NCBI GenBank assembly: GCA_037176845.1
Contig: JAYKXP010000175.1
Span: 1-64,000 of the forward strand
Direction: 5' to 3'
DNA length: 64,000 nt
DNA from: Paramarasmius palmivorus
Taxonomy: Eukaryota > Basidiomycota > Agaricomycetes > Agaricales > Marasmiaceae
The notes under the pieces were generated by a model. The model was not told the DNA's origin, did not search any database, and saw only the letters and a program-made list of their open reading frames with translations. Shown here piece by piece: positions 11,677 through 23,542 of this stretch; the first letter of the stretch is position 1, and every line of letters starts with the position of its first letter. Position numbers and translations under genes: made by a program.

Positions 11677-13040
11677 ATTCTTTTGTAAAAGTGACTGATA
11701 GTTATCACAACGAGATTTGCAAAGTAGGGGACAAGTAATCAAGGCAGATAAGAGGTACTGTCCGCTTTAGGTGCTTCCAAATTGGGAAGGATGATTCCCA
11801 CACCTTCTGGAGAGGGAACAGGCCGCTTTTTTGAGATCTGGAGATATTCCCACACCGCTTTTGGCATCCCAAAATGGAAGGTGCTCTTTCCATGATGTAA
11901 CAGTGCGCTTTTTGGGCGCTTTTTTTGCGGAAAAATTATTCCCACACCTCCTGACATCATCTGGGTGCCTCCCTACTCCGCTTTTGGCTTCCCAAAATGG
12001 AAGGTGGCCTTACCTCATCATTTTCTACCTGGAATCAATGGATTGGGGGGCTATTGGGGCATGCTGGGGGGCTATAAAAATCGCATTTTTGAGGGAATAT
12101 GTTCCAATATGTTCCAAAAGCATGCTCCTGCAATTGGGGGCAGGGGAATGCAAAAAAAGCGGTCCAAATATGGTAATTAAGGAAAATGGCCTATTGGATC
12201 TTGGGCTATAGGGCAGATATTGACATGGGGTAAGTTGGAGAACCTAGATACATTAAATACAAGCCTGGGGACACTAAATAGTACATAGATTAGTGGGATA
12301 ATGGTGCTTAAATATCAAAAATACTGAAAATCTCCGAAATTAGGGGAATAAAATTACAGGATGGGATGTAGTGCAGCTGGGGCTTAGATATTGTGAATCA
12401 GAGATGATATATATGTCCCCTTGCTTCGTTTACAATCCTGGAGAGCTGCCTATTTTTCCAGATTTATTACAGCTAAATTCGCTTTTTTTGGACATTGGTA
12501 ATACTATACCACAGGGAATGATTGGAATGGGCTAATTCTTGTTCATAACCCACTCTAGGGTGTATAGATGATGAATATATACTTGCCCAAGCACTCCTGT
12601 ATGTGCAACACCTTGTTCAATCCAATGTATTGTACAGTTATGTAACACAGGCAGTAGTACATGAATAGCACCTCAGGGAAGCATTCCAGCACCAAGGGGA
12701 GTTCAGAATCGAGTTCAGGCACCCAAAATACACTTTCCTACTATGAAAGGACATTTTTTGAATACATCTGTATGTTGCTACATAAGAAATACATAAAAAA
12801 TCGCATTTTTAGGGGTTTTTTAATACTGGAGCATGGGGATTGCTCCTAAAATCACCAAAAATGAATGAGAGACCGTTCACTATGCATAGAACAGGAATAT
12901 CAATTGCCTCCATGGATCCCATGACAGGAACCCATATGCCAGATGCATCAATTCCTGCACAATTACAGAAAACATGTAATATGGATGTAGTATTGCAAGG
13001 AGTGATCTGGGGGCTTGGGGAACCTCAAAATCGAATTCAG
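11677..13040 (+). repeat. Left arm of a 2.85 kb inverted repeat
   Basis: Positions 11677-13040 pair with 13163-14526 (coordinates of paired bases sum to 26203). All stretches I compared are identical except two adjacent bases at 11696-11697 against 14506-14507. The arm contains internal direct sub-repeats built on CCCAAAATGGAAGGTG (about 11867 and 11990) and several AAAATCGCATTTTT-type palindromes (about 12078 and 12798). No protein domain is seen; the open frames in the arm are mirrored in the other arm and look non-coding. Confidence 0.95.
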
Positions 13041-13162
13041 GATGAAAAATCAGTTAAGAATATATCCAGGGTTACAAGGAATCCAATCACTGTAGCTTGA
13101 GATATGTATCTGACAAGTTTTATGCTTATAGTTAACATATATTGCACATATACTTGTGCATT
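13041..13162. other. Spacer between the inverted-repeat arms
   Basis: This 122 bp AT-rich segment is the only non-palindromic part of the structure. Transcripts crossing it would have a 122 nt loop on a 1,364 bp stem. No gene or site is recognised in it. Confidence 0.9.
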
Positions 13163-14526
13163 CTGAATTCGATTTTGAGGTTCCCCAAGCCCCCAGATCA
13201 CTCCTTGCAATACTACATCCATATTACATGTTTTCTGTAATTGTGCAGGAATTGATGCATCTGGCATATGGGTTCCTGTCATGGGATCCATGGAGGCAAT
13301 TGATATTCCTGTTCTATGCATAGTGAACGGTCTCTCATTCATTTTTGGTGATTTTAGGAGCAATCCCCATGCTCCAGTATTAAAAAACCCCTAAAAATGC
13401 GATTTTTTATGTATTTCTTATGTAGCAACATACAGATGTATTCAAAAAATGTCCTTTCATAGTAGGAAAGTGTATTTTGGGTGCCTGAACTCGATTCTGA
13501 ACTCCCCTTGGTGCTGGAATGCTTCCCTGAGGTGCTATTCATGTACTACTGCCTGTGTTACATAACTGTACAATACATTGGATTGAACAAGGTGTTGCAC
13601 ATACAGGAGTGCTTGGGCAAGTATATATTCATCATCTATACACCCTAGAGTGGGTTATGAACAAGAATTAGCCCATTCCAATCATTCCCTGTGGTATAGT
13701 ATTACCAATGTCCAAAAAAAGCGAATTTAGCTGTAATAAATCTGGAAAAATAGGCAGCTCTCCAGGATTGTAAACGAAGCAAGGGGACATATATATCATC
13801 TCTGATTCACAATATCTAAGCCCCAGCTGCACTACATCCCATCCTGTAATTTTATTCCCCTAATTTCGGAGATTTTCAGTATTTTTGATATTTAAGCACC
13901 ATTATCCCACTAATCTATGTACTATTTAGTGTCCCCAGGCTTGTATTTAATGTATCTAGGTTCTCCAACTTACCCCATGTCAATATCTGCCCTATAGCCC
14001 AAGATCCAATAGGCCATTTTCCTTAATTACCATATTTGGACCGCTTTTTTTGCATTCCCCTGCCCCCAATTGCAGGAGCATGCTTTTGGAACATATTGGA
14101 ACATATTCCCTCAAAAATGCGATTTTTATAGCCCCCCAGCATGCCCCAATAGCCCCCCAATCCATTGATTCCAGGTAGAAAATGATGAGGTAAGGCCACC
14201 TTCCATTTTGGGAAGCCAAAAGCGGAGTAGGGAGGCACCCAGATGATGTCAGGAGGTGTGGGAATAATTTTTCCGCAAAAAAAGCGCCCAAAAAGCGCAC
14301 TGTTACATCATGGAAAGAGCACCTTCCATTTTGGGATGCCAAAAGCGGTGTGGGAATATCTCCAGATCTCAAAAAAGCGGCCTGTTCCCTCTCCAGAAGG
14401 TGTGGGAATCATCCTTCCCAATTTGGAAGCACCTAAAGCGGACAGTACCTCTTATCTGCCTTGATTACTTGTCCCCTACTTTGCAAATCTCGTTGTGATA
14501 ACTATTGGTCACTTTTACAAAAGAAT
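13163..14526 (-). repeat. Right arm of the 2.85 kb inverted repeat
   Basis: Reverse complement of 11677-13040 with the same sub-repeats. The outer ends share an ATTCTTTTGTAAAAGTGAC-type sequence, after which flanks differ completely (gypsy protease on the left, tryptophan-rich gene on the right). I see no flanking target-site duplication, so a classical foldback transposon is not proven. Confidence 0.95.
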
Positions 14527-14527
14527 C

Positions 14528-16463
14528 ACTACATCAGCTGGTTTTCTGTCCCAGAGGGTGCGCCTGAGTGGGACAAATACCGATGCGACGACTACAAGGA
14601 TTTCGGACGAAAGTGGTGTTCATGGGCTCGCGCCGTCCATGCCTTCGAGGAGAACCAGTCAAATGGCAACAGTGACACCCCATCCTCTAACAACGATACC
14701 GCTATTCTGAACCCCGTTGCTGGTCCTTTGAATTCTGTGAATGATAAGGCCAACAAGACTCGGAAGAAAAAGGCCAAATCTCTGGAGGATATGGATCTGG
14801 ATGACGATGAGGAGGACGAGTTAGAATCCTCATCGACAGAATCCTCTTCAGATGATGGGTCTACATCAGAAGAGGAGTTGTCATCGTCGCCGTCGTCAGA
14901 TGAATCAGAGGAAGAGGCGGAGGATCGAATGCAAGCGAGGCTTCTTGTAGGTCTCTGCAAACCAGGGGTTCCAACATCTCAGTATGAACATGATTGAGTC
15001 GATAACATTGCTCGAAATCGTGAGATGTTGTTGAGCCTTATGTCTGGGATTCCACCCGAAGAAATGCCCTTCCTTCAGCAGCCTTTGCCAAAGGGGAAAG
15101 GAAAGGCAAAGGTGCAGAACAAGGAACCGAAAGTACCTGTCAGGTCTTCAGCTCGTTTGGTCCAGGTAACTACTATTGTCATGGATGTTTCAACTTGAAT
15201 GCTCAATTTATCATAGGCGAAGGTCTCGAAAGAAGGAAATTGCTCTCCTGCGCCCCAGCTGGATGCTTCTGGGCTGTATCGTCTAGAGGCCGACGACTGT
15301 GATGACGACGGCCCATCATCCTCAAAATCCACGCTCACACCTGTGAGTCCAGTGCACGATCCGGAGCCGTTGCCTATGCCAGTCTCCCCTACTTCCTCGA
15401 CCGAAATCCAAGATGCAAATGGACAGGAGCAGGTTTCTGGAAAACCTAGAACGACGCCAGCAGCTGATCCGCTGTCTCCTTCTATGCCCACATCGAGCTC
15501 TCCACAGACACCAACACGCCCATCTTCACTATATCCCCCTGTGGATGTAGTTTCTCCGGCACCTCACGCACTTTCTGTTCAGCCTCAAGTTCGTTCTGAT
15601 GAGTGTTCTCCAGCAACTAATGAGGATCATGATGTTGAGGAGGACGAGGACCAAATGTTCCGTTACCTTTGGTCCGATATCAAGACGGGCAGAATCGGCG
15701 ACAGCAACTACCCTTTAGAGGCTTGCGATGTTGATTGGATTCGGAGCTATGCCGGATTTCTCAGCTTCGTTCCTCCAGGCTTTGCAGCCGAGAGACCAAA
15801 GGAACTGATAGATTGTATATATCTATGGATTATGGTCGAGGAGAGATGGCACGGTGTTGTCCCACACAATGCACTCCCTCAGGGTCGTTGTGTTGATGGC
15901 CTTGCATACTGGTTTAAGGCCCACCGAGTCAAGATGACGAAACCCCCTTCGGAAGTCAAGCTGGAGCAAATCCGAGATCAATTTTGGGCCTGGCTAGAAG
16001 AATGTTCACCAGAATGGATGGACAGAGACTCAAAGCATCGCCTCCTTCCATCTGGTGCGGCCGGAGATGGTGATTTCGAGGACTTGGTCTGTCCAGGCAC
16101 GTCTGGAATTGTACTCGTTCTGGTTGCACTGCGATGGTGGTGTGATGTTGGTGGTGCAACAGATAAGGCTGGTTTTTGGTACGAGGCTGCAAGATGTGTC
16201 CATACTCTCTTGGCAGGCCTATTGATCACGCCGTAAGTGTCATTTCTTCGTTTATCTTGTTTTGATAGCTGAAGTATATTAGATTTCTGGGGGATATGGC
16301 ATCGCGCTCTACCACTCCTATATCAGCAGCACCGTCGTCAAAGTCGCATCGAAAGCAAAATTCCTTGCCGCCAACCTCAGCTACAGGATCATCTTCCAAA
16401 CGAGAGTCCAGGAATGCAACTTCGCAAGCAAAACGGACTGGTGTGTTTTATCTGAAGAGATAA
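14528..16463 (+). pseudogene. Tryptophan-rich Agaricomycete family protein, 5'-truncated, one nonsense codon
   Basis: The reading frame emerges from the inverted-repeat edge (SWFSVPEGAPEWDKYRCDD), passes an acidic/serine-rich stretch, and has a TGA at 14995-14997 (likely from CGA) after which the same frame continues (NIARNREMLLSL). Introns are predicted at 15166-15216 and 16233-16282, both phase-consistent. The last part has a proline/serine-rich linker and then a conserved C-terminal block (WIRSYAGFL, LWIMVEERWHG, FWAWLEECSPEW, VLVALRWWCD), ending at a stop 16461-16463. The gene at 57911-61137 shares this block. Function unknown; members are common as multicopy genes in Agaricomycetes, and I make no functional claim. 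Confidence 0.65.
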
Positions 16464-16478
16464 GTATTGGTACTACTG

Positions 16479-17599
16479 TTACTCCTGGATGCCGTTGTTC
16501 AAACTCAACCTAGACAGCCAATAAGTTTCATCCTCGGCGGGCAAAAGAGGGATGTAACGCACCTGAGTATCCCACCACCAATTTCCCGTATACATATCAT
16601 GGTACAGCTGAACGCTCTTGGAGCTGTCTTTGTAGTGTCTCTCTGGCGCAAAAACTAGGTATGGTGTGAACTCTGGGTCTGCCCAAAGTGCTCGTATGCA
16701 TTGGCGGATGTCACGGTAGTAGAAATCGAAGGCCTGACCAGCGACTATGATTTCTTCCCAATGAAACTTGGGTTGAGTTGGTAGGCAAGTGTCGATGATC
16801 TTGTTGAGCTCTTTCGCTGACGAGTAAGACAGACCAAGAGCTGCTGAGAGCTGAACAGAACATGTGAGCCAAGTGATGACATGGGAATGTGATGCACCAG
16901 ACTTACCCCCTCGATCCACAACAATTCAGTAACCGCTGTTGAACCAGGACCACGCATCTTGGCCCACTGTGCCACTTCCCAGTCCATCCTCGATACAAAT
17001 GGAGCGTGGGGATTCTCACTCAAACCCACAATCGACCTTCCGTATTGTTCGTCTCCATCCTGGCTGTGTTGGTGAATTGGTGCACCCGCTAGCAAGGATG
17101 GGAACTTTTCGACAACAATCCGATCCCTCAGCTGCTCCTCAAAAACGTGTCTGGAATCTTGGGTACCAATATTGATACCGTCATCATCCGTCTCGTATGG
17201 GATGGATCCAGGTGCTGCTCGTGGTGATTCCCAGGACTGCTCTGGAGCAGCATTCTCTTCAGCGAACTCATCTTCTCCAAGTTCATCATCAATGTCCCTC
17301 AATCCAAACCCTTCTACCTCATCAACAACACTTCCAATGTCACCCTCAGCCATACCGAAGTCAACCGAGTCGTAATCACTCCCAAAATAATCACCCTCAA
17401 ACAATGGCGGTTCCTCATCGGTGTTCAATTCAATTTCGTCGTTCAATTCAGTTTCCAAGTCAGAGTTCTCAGGTACATACAACTGAAGTTGGGCGTAAAG
17501 CTGTCGACAGGCCTGGTTTTGACTGTATTGGAGATGTCGTCGGTATCCAGTGTAGGAGAGCGAGTGAGTGTTGCAGGCCGTACAAGTGAACATGAGCAA
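16479..17599 (-). pseudogene. Plavaka-type transposase, N-terminal half
   Basis: The predicted start MLMFTCTACNTH at 17599 opens a C2HC-like zinc finger (CTAC, then H and C), followed by an acidic region and the motifs FPSLLAGAPI, MDWEVAQWAKMRGPGSTAV and TELLWIEG, then an intron at 16906-16851 and WEEIIVAGQAFDFYYRDI, LWADPEFTPYLVFAPERHY and DMYTGNWWWDTQ. These are characteristic of the basidiomycete Plavaka transposases, related to CACTA-type DNA elements. The frame ends at 16479 shortly after the WWWDTQ block, where the family continues into the catalytic region, so the DDE residues are absent and the element cannot move by itself. Confidence 0.85.
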
Positions 17600-17829
17600 T
17601 TGGGAATATCGTCCTCAGGGTCACGTCGGCGACGCCAAACGTGGTGACCAGAATGATGATGGTCATTGTGGAGCTCGAAGGCCATGGAACCTCGTGGAGT
17701 ATTACAGAACAGGTGCATCACCGCTGCCGCTGTCATTTTGCTCTCTTCCTCTTCAAACTTCCGTCCTTCATCTTATTCATTTAACTATCTGACTATCACT
17801 ACACCTTTCCCATTCGCTAATCCTACCTA

Positions 17830-20541
17830 ATGTCAAACAGACCCGCTACTAGAACCACATGGCGAGCAAAGGCCAAAGAGACACGCCTTTGAAACCTTGA
17901 AATCCAACGTCAAGAGGAACAGCAGCGTGAGGATGAGGTTGAGCAGAGTAGAGCTCAAGGTGGACGCCTGGCAAAAAGAAAGGCACCTGAAGGTGAGGGC
18001 TGTCTTTACTATGAAACCTTTGCATTCTCAATTTTCGGCCATTACAGTTCTACGGGAAGCCTATGGAAAACGTCGCAAATTCAATGCCCCCAATACCACA
18101 CATAAGTACGCGTGCAGTATCTGTACATTGTCTGGATTTTTACTCACTCTTGTCCTTTGTAGTTTATCCCCCCAAGGCACCCCAGCAGGAAGATGTCACA
18201 AATTCGGAAGTGGAGCCAATGGATTCATCCAGCGGAAGCAGTTCTGAGGACTACCAGCCAGATGTTGATGACGAAGGTGGTGAGAATACCTCCAACAGCG
18301 ATGAGCTCAAATTGGTTGGTGAGAAGGAGATAGAAGTGGCTCTGTCAAATGAGGTATGTGTCACACCGTTTGGCTATCATCAGGCTTTGCTGACATTAAG
18401 TGCTATAGGTTCCCATCATATCACACCGACATTTTGATGAGCTTGAATCAGGAGATGAAAGTGATCTACCAGCCGAGGTATGTATCTTTCTGTTCTCCCT
18501 TTTACATATCTACAATCACCATCATATCAGGTCTCGGGCCACCGACAAAGGAGACCAGTCGACTCTCCATTCAGTGCCTGAGACAAGGAAGACTCTGCTG
18601 TCTACTCAAGCTCCCAACCACCAACTACGTCTCAGACATCTTCATCCTTAGTGAGTTTTGCTAGCTAAGCTTTGTGCCCTGCTGACTAACTTGAGCTGCA
18701 GAATGTTCCAGGCAAATTCCGACGTGATCAACATGGTCAAGTAACTGTGAGTAATCCGAGTCATAATTCATGTTCTTCGGAGCGCCAACTCCAGATGCTC
18801 AGAGCGCTGCCGTCTCCGTTCCACGCTCTCAAGAGGTGTTTGCTTCAAATATAGTAAGTTCTTTTCTTTATGGGCCAAGGTCATCATCTTTGACATAACA
18901 TTGACAGACAAATACCGTCCCCGCTACTAGTCAGTCTCAGCCTCAACTGACCGTAGGTGCCCTAGTCATTGGTTTTAATAATGCCATGTTGCTGATGACC
19001 AGCTGTTCAGTCACGGTCTGAGTCTACCCAAACTGCTGCTGCTGCTGCTAGTTCAACAAGCAGAAGGAAACCCAATGGTGCACGTCAGCGAGCATTTGAG
19101 AATGAGGTCAGCGTATCTTCGGAACAAGTATGTACCATGAACTCATTCTCTTGTGCAGGCACCTTTGTTACTGGGCCCCCAGCAAAATAACACCCACGAC
19201 AAGGTTTCCCTCCACAATAGAGCCTCAGGTGAAGGTCAACAAGCAGTCCACAGTGAAGTAAGCATTCATTGTCTAATTCTCAAGAAATAGTACCCTAACT
19301 TCTACATTCAGCCCACCACAGTATCAGCTTCTCACCGCAATTCCAAACTGAATAAGGTCCCAACTCAAGCACGAGCTTCGAATGACAAGGGCATGACGAC
19401 AATACATCCACTTCCTGTGGAGTGGGAGCATCCCGCACAACTAGTTCCTCACCCAGAAGGAGGCCGGCAGATCAGGCTCAACAATCAGAATGTCCAGGTC
19501 AAAACAGTAATTCAGCGTGCAATGGATCTCACCGACCCCAACATAGTCTTCTCGAATGCATATCCTGACACTGGTGATTCAGTTGTGATGATCCACAACG
19601 CCCTTGTTCAGGCTGTACGTGATCTGAAGAGAGAAAACCCGAAGGATGGTTACGACACGATCAAGAAAAGGTTCCGCCACGATCATGATTTCATGCATAG
19701 AATGAGTAATGTGGTATGTTCTTCCATCTGAAGTTTCATAGTATGTTACTGACAGCTTTCTAGGTCATGAGCCGATTCTCAAACACTTGCAGTGACATAA
19801 AGAAGATCGCCAATACTTGTGTCATGGGATACGAACTGGGTGACCAGAGTAACAGTGCAGACGTCCATGCACGAGTCAAGGTACTCCTCAATGCTGACAA
19901 CTACTGTTACCCAGGGACCTGGGAGGCTCTCCCCGGTGATGTGAGTGATAATTCTTTCTAGAGATTCTGTTCAAGCTGCTTAGCCTCATCAATCTGCAGC
20001 AATATGTCTGACAAGTAGACGAAAACAAGCCATACCTGACGCAACCCATCATCTCTGTAATGCAACACCTGTGTACTGAGTATGAAGCCAATCGACACCA
20101 GGACCACTTTGTGTCAAGTCTCGAGCAGTGAAAAAGAGGTCCCACCTGGCTTGGTTGCTATTGCAGTGACTTCAGTGAGTGGTTCATGTTCAGCATAGCC
20201 AGAAACATCAGAATCAATGAGATTTGTTTAGGTTTTTGCTTCCTTGCGAGATTGGGAAACGGGCTCCCTTTGGCACATAACTTTCAACTCGGGCAACTAC
20301 TATACAACGTATGATGGTCACATGCAGTATCTCAACGGCGTCCGCGACAAGTTTCCAGCTCAGTATCACCGTATGATGCACAAGTTATACCGGGTGGTTT
20401 TGTAAGTTCTTGAACCGCATCACCAATGCATAGATTTCTCACATTCCCACTCTAGCATCGACATGGCGCCAGAGTTGAATAAAGTTACCAATCACATGTC
20501 AGTGGATAGTGCCAGAGACCCCAGTTTCTATGCTTCAGACT
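17830..20541 (+). pseudogene. DUF6532-domain gene, decayed
   Basis: From ATG 17830 the first exon reads MSNRPATRTTWRAKAKETR, then a TGA at about 17890 and a glutamine/glutamate-rich stretch. After several small low-complexity exons, the domain starts near 19480: IVFSNAYPDTGD, LVQAVRDLKRENPKDGY and FRHDHDFMHRMSNVV, then intron 19714-19763, SNTCSDIKKIANTCV and an exon end at 19940. Further exons read NKPYLTQPIISVMQHLC, EVPPGLVAIAVTSV, WHITFNSGNYYTTYDGHM and QYHRMMHKLYRVVF. The order fits DUF6532, a fungal family of unknown function. A frame conflict lies near 20129 (VSSLEQ stop against the EVPP frame) and the splice phase before 20015 does not fit, so it is probably non-functional. Confidence 0.65.
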
Positions 20542-20656
20542 AGTATAGTAGCTTCTCTTGTATTGTAGTACAGATGAATATCATGCACTGCACCTGGTAC
20601 CTTAAAACAAGTGCTAATCACTGCAAGGTGAAGTCTACACAAATCAAAGCAATCCC

Positions 20657-21114
20657 TAAGGGTGTGCTAATGGGGACATATCTGGGACTTATTTGGCCTC
20701 ATTGGAAAAAATTGGCAGGGGGGAAAACAGATTAGGTCTAACTGGGACCTAAAGGGTCTAACGTCCTAACCTTGCGACTTAGGTCCAGTTGGACCGGTTT
20801 AGATCTAGTTGTACCTAATTTACAATTTGGGTTTTTCCTGATGTGAAGTGTTGGATCATGTCTCAGCTCATTGCTGCTTGGACTAATTGAATAAGATGAG
20901 CAATGGCAGTGGAAGAAGGTTCGTTGTGTTGAATGAAGTGATGAAGTTGATGAAACACTTCTTCTCCAACACTAAGTCCAACAAAATATACAAAGTCTGC
21001 TTTGGCACTCTAATTATGCTTGTTCTACTGCACATAGACTTGCATTCATGTTTATTTATCTTTTACTTTACTTATTGAACCTACCTATGGTGTATGGGCA
21101 TGTAGGAGTATGAA
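20657..21114 (-). mobile_element. Possible PIF/Harbinger 3' end and TIR
   Basis: TAA followed by GGGTGTGCTAATGG (20657-20673) has the shape of a PIF/Harbinger terminus: a 3 bp TWA-type target site, then GGG. A transposase fragment of that superfamily lies 700 bp away in the compatible orientation (21352-21438, minus). The matching right-hand terminus was not found, so this is tentative. Confidence 0.3.
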
Positions 21115-21349
21115 CAATGCGTATCTTCGCATTAGTGAACAGTGTTTTAACGCCTCAAGTGTTTCGCGTCACAATAGGTACAAATAAACAGTAATTACTT
21201 ACAAGTCACAGAGAGTTGACACTTGAAACACATTTTCAATACAAAAGTTACTATTATCAACACTTTTGGGTGATCACAGTCAATTGCATTGAGTTCTAGT
21301 CATTGTTATTGATCAGTTATAACTGGTAATACTTTGATATAGATTCTAA
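21115..21349 (+). mobile_element. Solo LTR (Ty1/copia type), plus orientation
   Basis: The segment ends in ATAGATTCTAACA and is the reverse complement, with scattered differences, of 24302-24535. No coding sequence of the same orientation adjoins it, so it looks like a solo LTR. It sits at the edge of the PIF/Harbinger transposase fragment. Confidence 0.7.
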
Positions 21350-21351
21350 CA

Positions 21352-21438
21352 GTATCTTCATGTCAAACTCTGATAGAAGGACAAGTATCCTCCACTGTCG
21401 CTTGATGACACCAAATATATGCTCAATGACATTACAAG
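21352..21438 (-). pseudogene. PIF/Harbinger transposase (DDE_Tnp_4) fragment
   Basis: The minus strand reads NVIEHIFGVIKRQWRILV followed by LLSEFDMKIL. This is the conserved block around the third acidic residue of PIF/Harbinger transposases (usually VIERxFGVLKxRFxIL). The fragment is about 28 codons, bounded by LTR sequence on both sides, so the gene has been split by LTR-element insertions. Confidence 0.75.
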
Positions 21439-21475
21439 CTTGTGTTAGAATCTATATCAAAGTATTACCAGTTGA

Positions 21476-21945
21476 CATAGCTTCTTGAAGCCAGCACGAA
21501 TTAGCACACTACCCAGCTTCTCACCCCAAAGATGTGGTGCTTGCTTTAACCCATACAGGGACTTGTTCAGCCTGCAGACTATTCTGGGACTTCCTTGCTT
21601 GAAACCCTCTGGTTCCTTCATGTAGATCTCTGTGTCTATATCACTGTTGATAAATGCATGTGATATGTCAACTGAGTGTAGGTGCATGTCTTCTATTGCA
21701 GCAAGGGCCAACACAATTCTGAGTGTGTTCTGTCGCATGGTAGAGGCAAAGGTCTCAGAATAGTCAAATCCAGGTCTTTGGCTGAATCCTTTAGCTACAA
21801 GCCTTGCTTTGAAGTGTTCAACAGATCCATCCTTCTTGTGCTTTATCCTATACACCCATTTAGAGCCAATTGCATTCTTTCCTTGTGGAAGTTCAACTAG
21901 AGACCATGTGTTGTTTGACAGATGAGCAGCCATTTCTTCCAACAT
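21476..21945 (-). pseudogene. copia reverse transcriptase, N-terminal part
   Basis: The frame contains NTWSLVELPQGKNAIGSKWV, ARLVAKGFSQRPGFDYSETF, HSVDISHAFINSDIDTEIYM and SLYGLKQAPHLWGEKL, the typical order of the RVT_2 domain. It stops near 21476, before the YVDD active-site motif, so catalysis is impossible. The preceding stretch (21946-22610) is an acidic linker broken by stops. Confidence 0.9.
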
Positions 21946-22610
21946 TGCATCATGCCATTTCTCAGCATGTGGGCTTGTAACAGCCTCTTTATATGTACTT
22001 GGCTCAGCTTCAGCCAGGGCATTGTTAGCCTGTTCATCAAAGTCATCCTTCTCTTCCTCTTCATCTGTAGTATCATCTCTAATGGCTTGCTTTGGCTCTC
22101 TATGAACTTTCCACCATTCACCAGGAGGTCATCTATTCCTCTGAGTTCTTCTTTCAGCAATTGGTCTCTCATCTGCTGGAGGCTCAAGGTGGATCTCTTC
22201 CTCTTCCTAATTCTGTTCTGGCTGATCCTCTTCCTCTCTATCCTCCTGAGCTCTTCTATCATCATTTTGCTGGGCAGGGATGTATTCCTGGGGTGCATCT
22301 TCCATGTTCTGTTCTTCTGCTAGTGGTTGATCAGGTGGAACTAGTACAGTATCTCCATCATCACTTGAGCTGTCATTCTGATCCATGTCTGATAAGATTG
22401 GTACTGATGTAGATGGTGATGTAGATGATGGAATGAGTTTGAACTGAGGGCAATTTCCCAGCTGTTCTATATGTGTAGTGTTTATCAAACTCTGCCCTTT
22501 CACTGATCGCTACTTTCTTTGTCTCTGGATTCCAGGACTTCCACCCTTTAACACCATCAGGATATCCAATGAAGATGCACTTTTCCATATGTGATCCCAG
22601 ATGTGCCCTT

Positions 22611-23542
22611 TTATCCTTTTGCACCAGCACAATAGGCAATACATCCCCATACCCTCAGATGATCCACTCTTGGCTTTTGCTTGTACCACAACTCAAATGG
22701 AGTTGCATTTAGTACAGTGGATGTAGGGGTACAATTCCACACATAAACAAGTACAGCCAGGCATTCAGCCCAAAACATCTTTGGAAGACCAGACTCTTTC
22801 AGCATTGCAGTGATCCTTTCATCCATGATTCCATTTGCATGCTCCGCAACTCCATTCTGTTGGGGGTGGTTTCTGACTGTGTATTGGGTTTCAATTCCAC
22901 ATTGCTCTAGAAATTCCAGAAACTCTTTTGACATATATTCACCACCCTTGTCACATCTGAACACTTTGATTTTACACTCCAACAAGTTCTCAGCCCATGC
23001 CTTGAACTGCTTAAATGCTTGGAATGCATTGCTTTTTTTCTTCAAAGGTAGAACTGCTCTAAACCTTAAATGGTCATCAATGAATGTGATCCAGTATTTG
23101 TTCCCACTAGGAGATGTGACACCAACATAATGGAGATCAGAATGGATGAGCTCTAGCACATGCTTAGCTCTAGATGTTGATGAAGGAAAAGGATTTATGC
23201 ACATTTTACCAGCTAAGCATGGCTCACATATAGGATGTGGCTTTGCATCAGAGTCTAGTCTAAGGCCTTCCTTCAACCAACCTCTTCCTACAGCAGCTTT
23301 GAAATATCACCATAGTTCAAATGACTGAAGCGCTTATGCCACAGCTCAAGGTCAAGAGGCAGAGTTGATACCAAAGAAGCACTTTCCATTATATCTACAG
23401 TAGAACCATTCAAATATCCAACATTGTTATCATTTATATGTGCAGTGAAAAGAACTGGTCCATTTATATCAAACTGTATTGTACTTTGCCAAATATGTAT
23501 GTGAAAGTTGTGTTTCTTTGTCAAATGAAGAACAGCTAACAA
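22611..23542 (-). pseudogene. copia integrase with GAG-pre-integrase region
   Basis: The pre-integrase part (23288-23542) ends in LELWHKRFSHLNYGDISKL, and the zinc site continues with PICEPCLAGK after a frameshift near 23285. The rve core follows, with the three acidic positions visible in ELIHSDLHY, FRCDKGGEYMS and HPQQNGVAEHANG. A conserved C-terminal motif FELWYKQKPRVDHLRVWGC is present. Stops begin after 22611. Confidence 0.9.

Noticed and set aside
11705..14498. Open frames mirrored in both arms of the palindrome as possible genes
   Set aside because: They are short, on both strands, contain no known motif and follow from the inverted symmetry.
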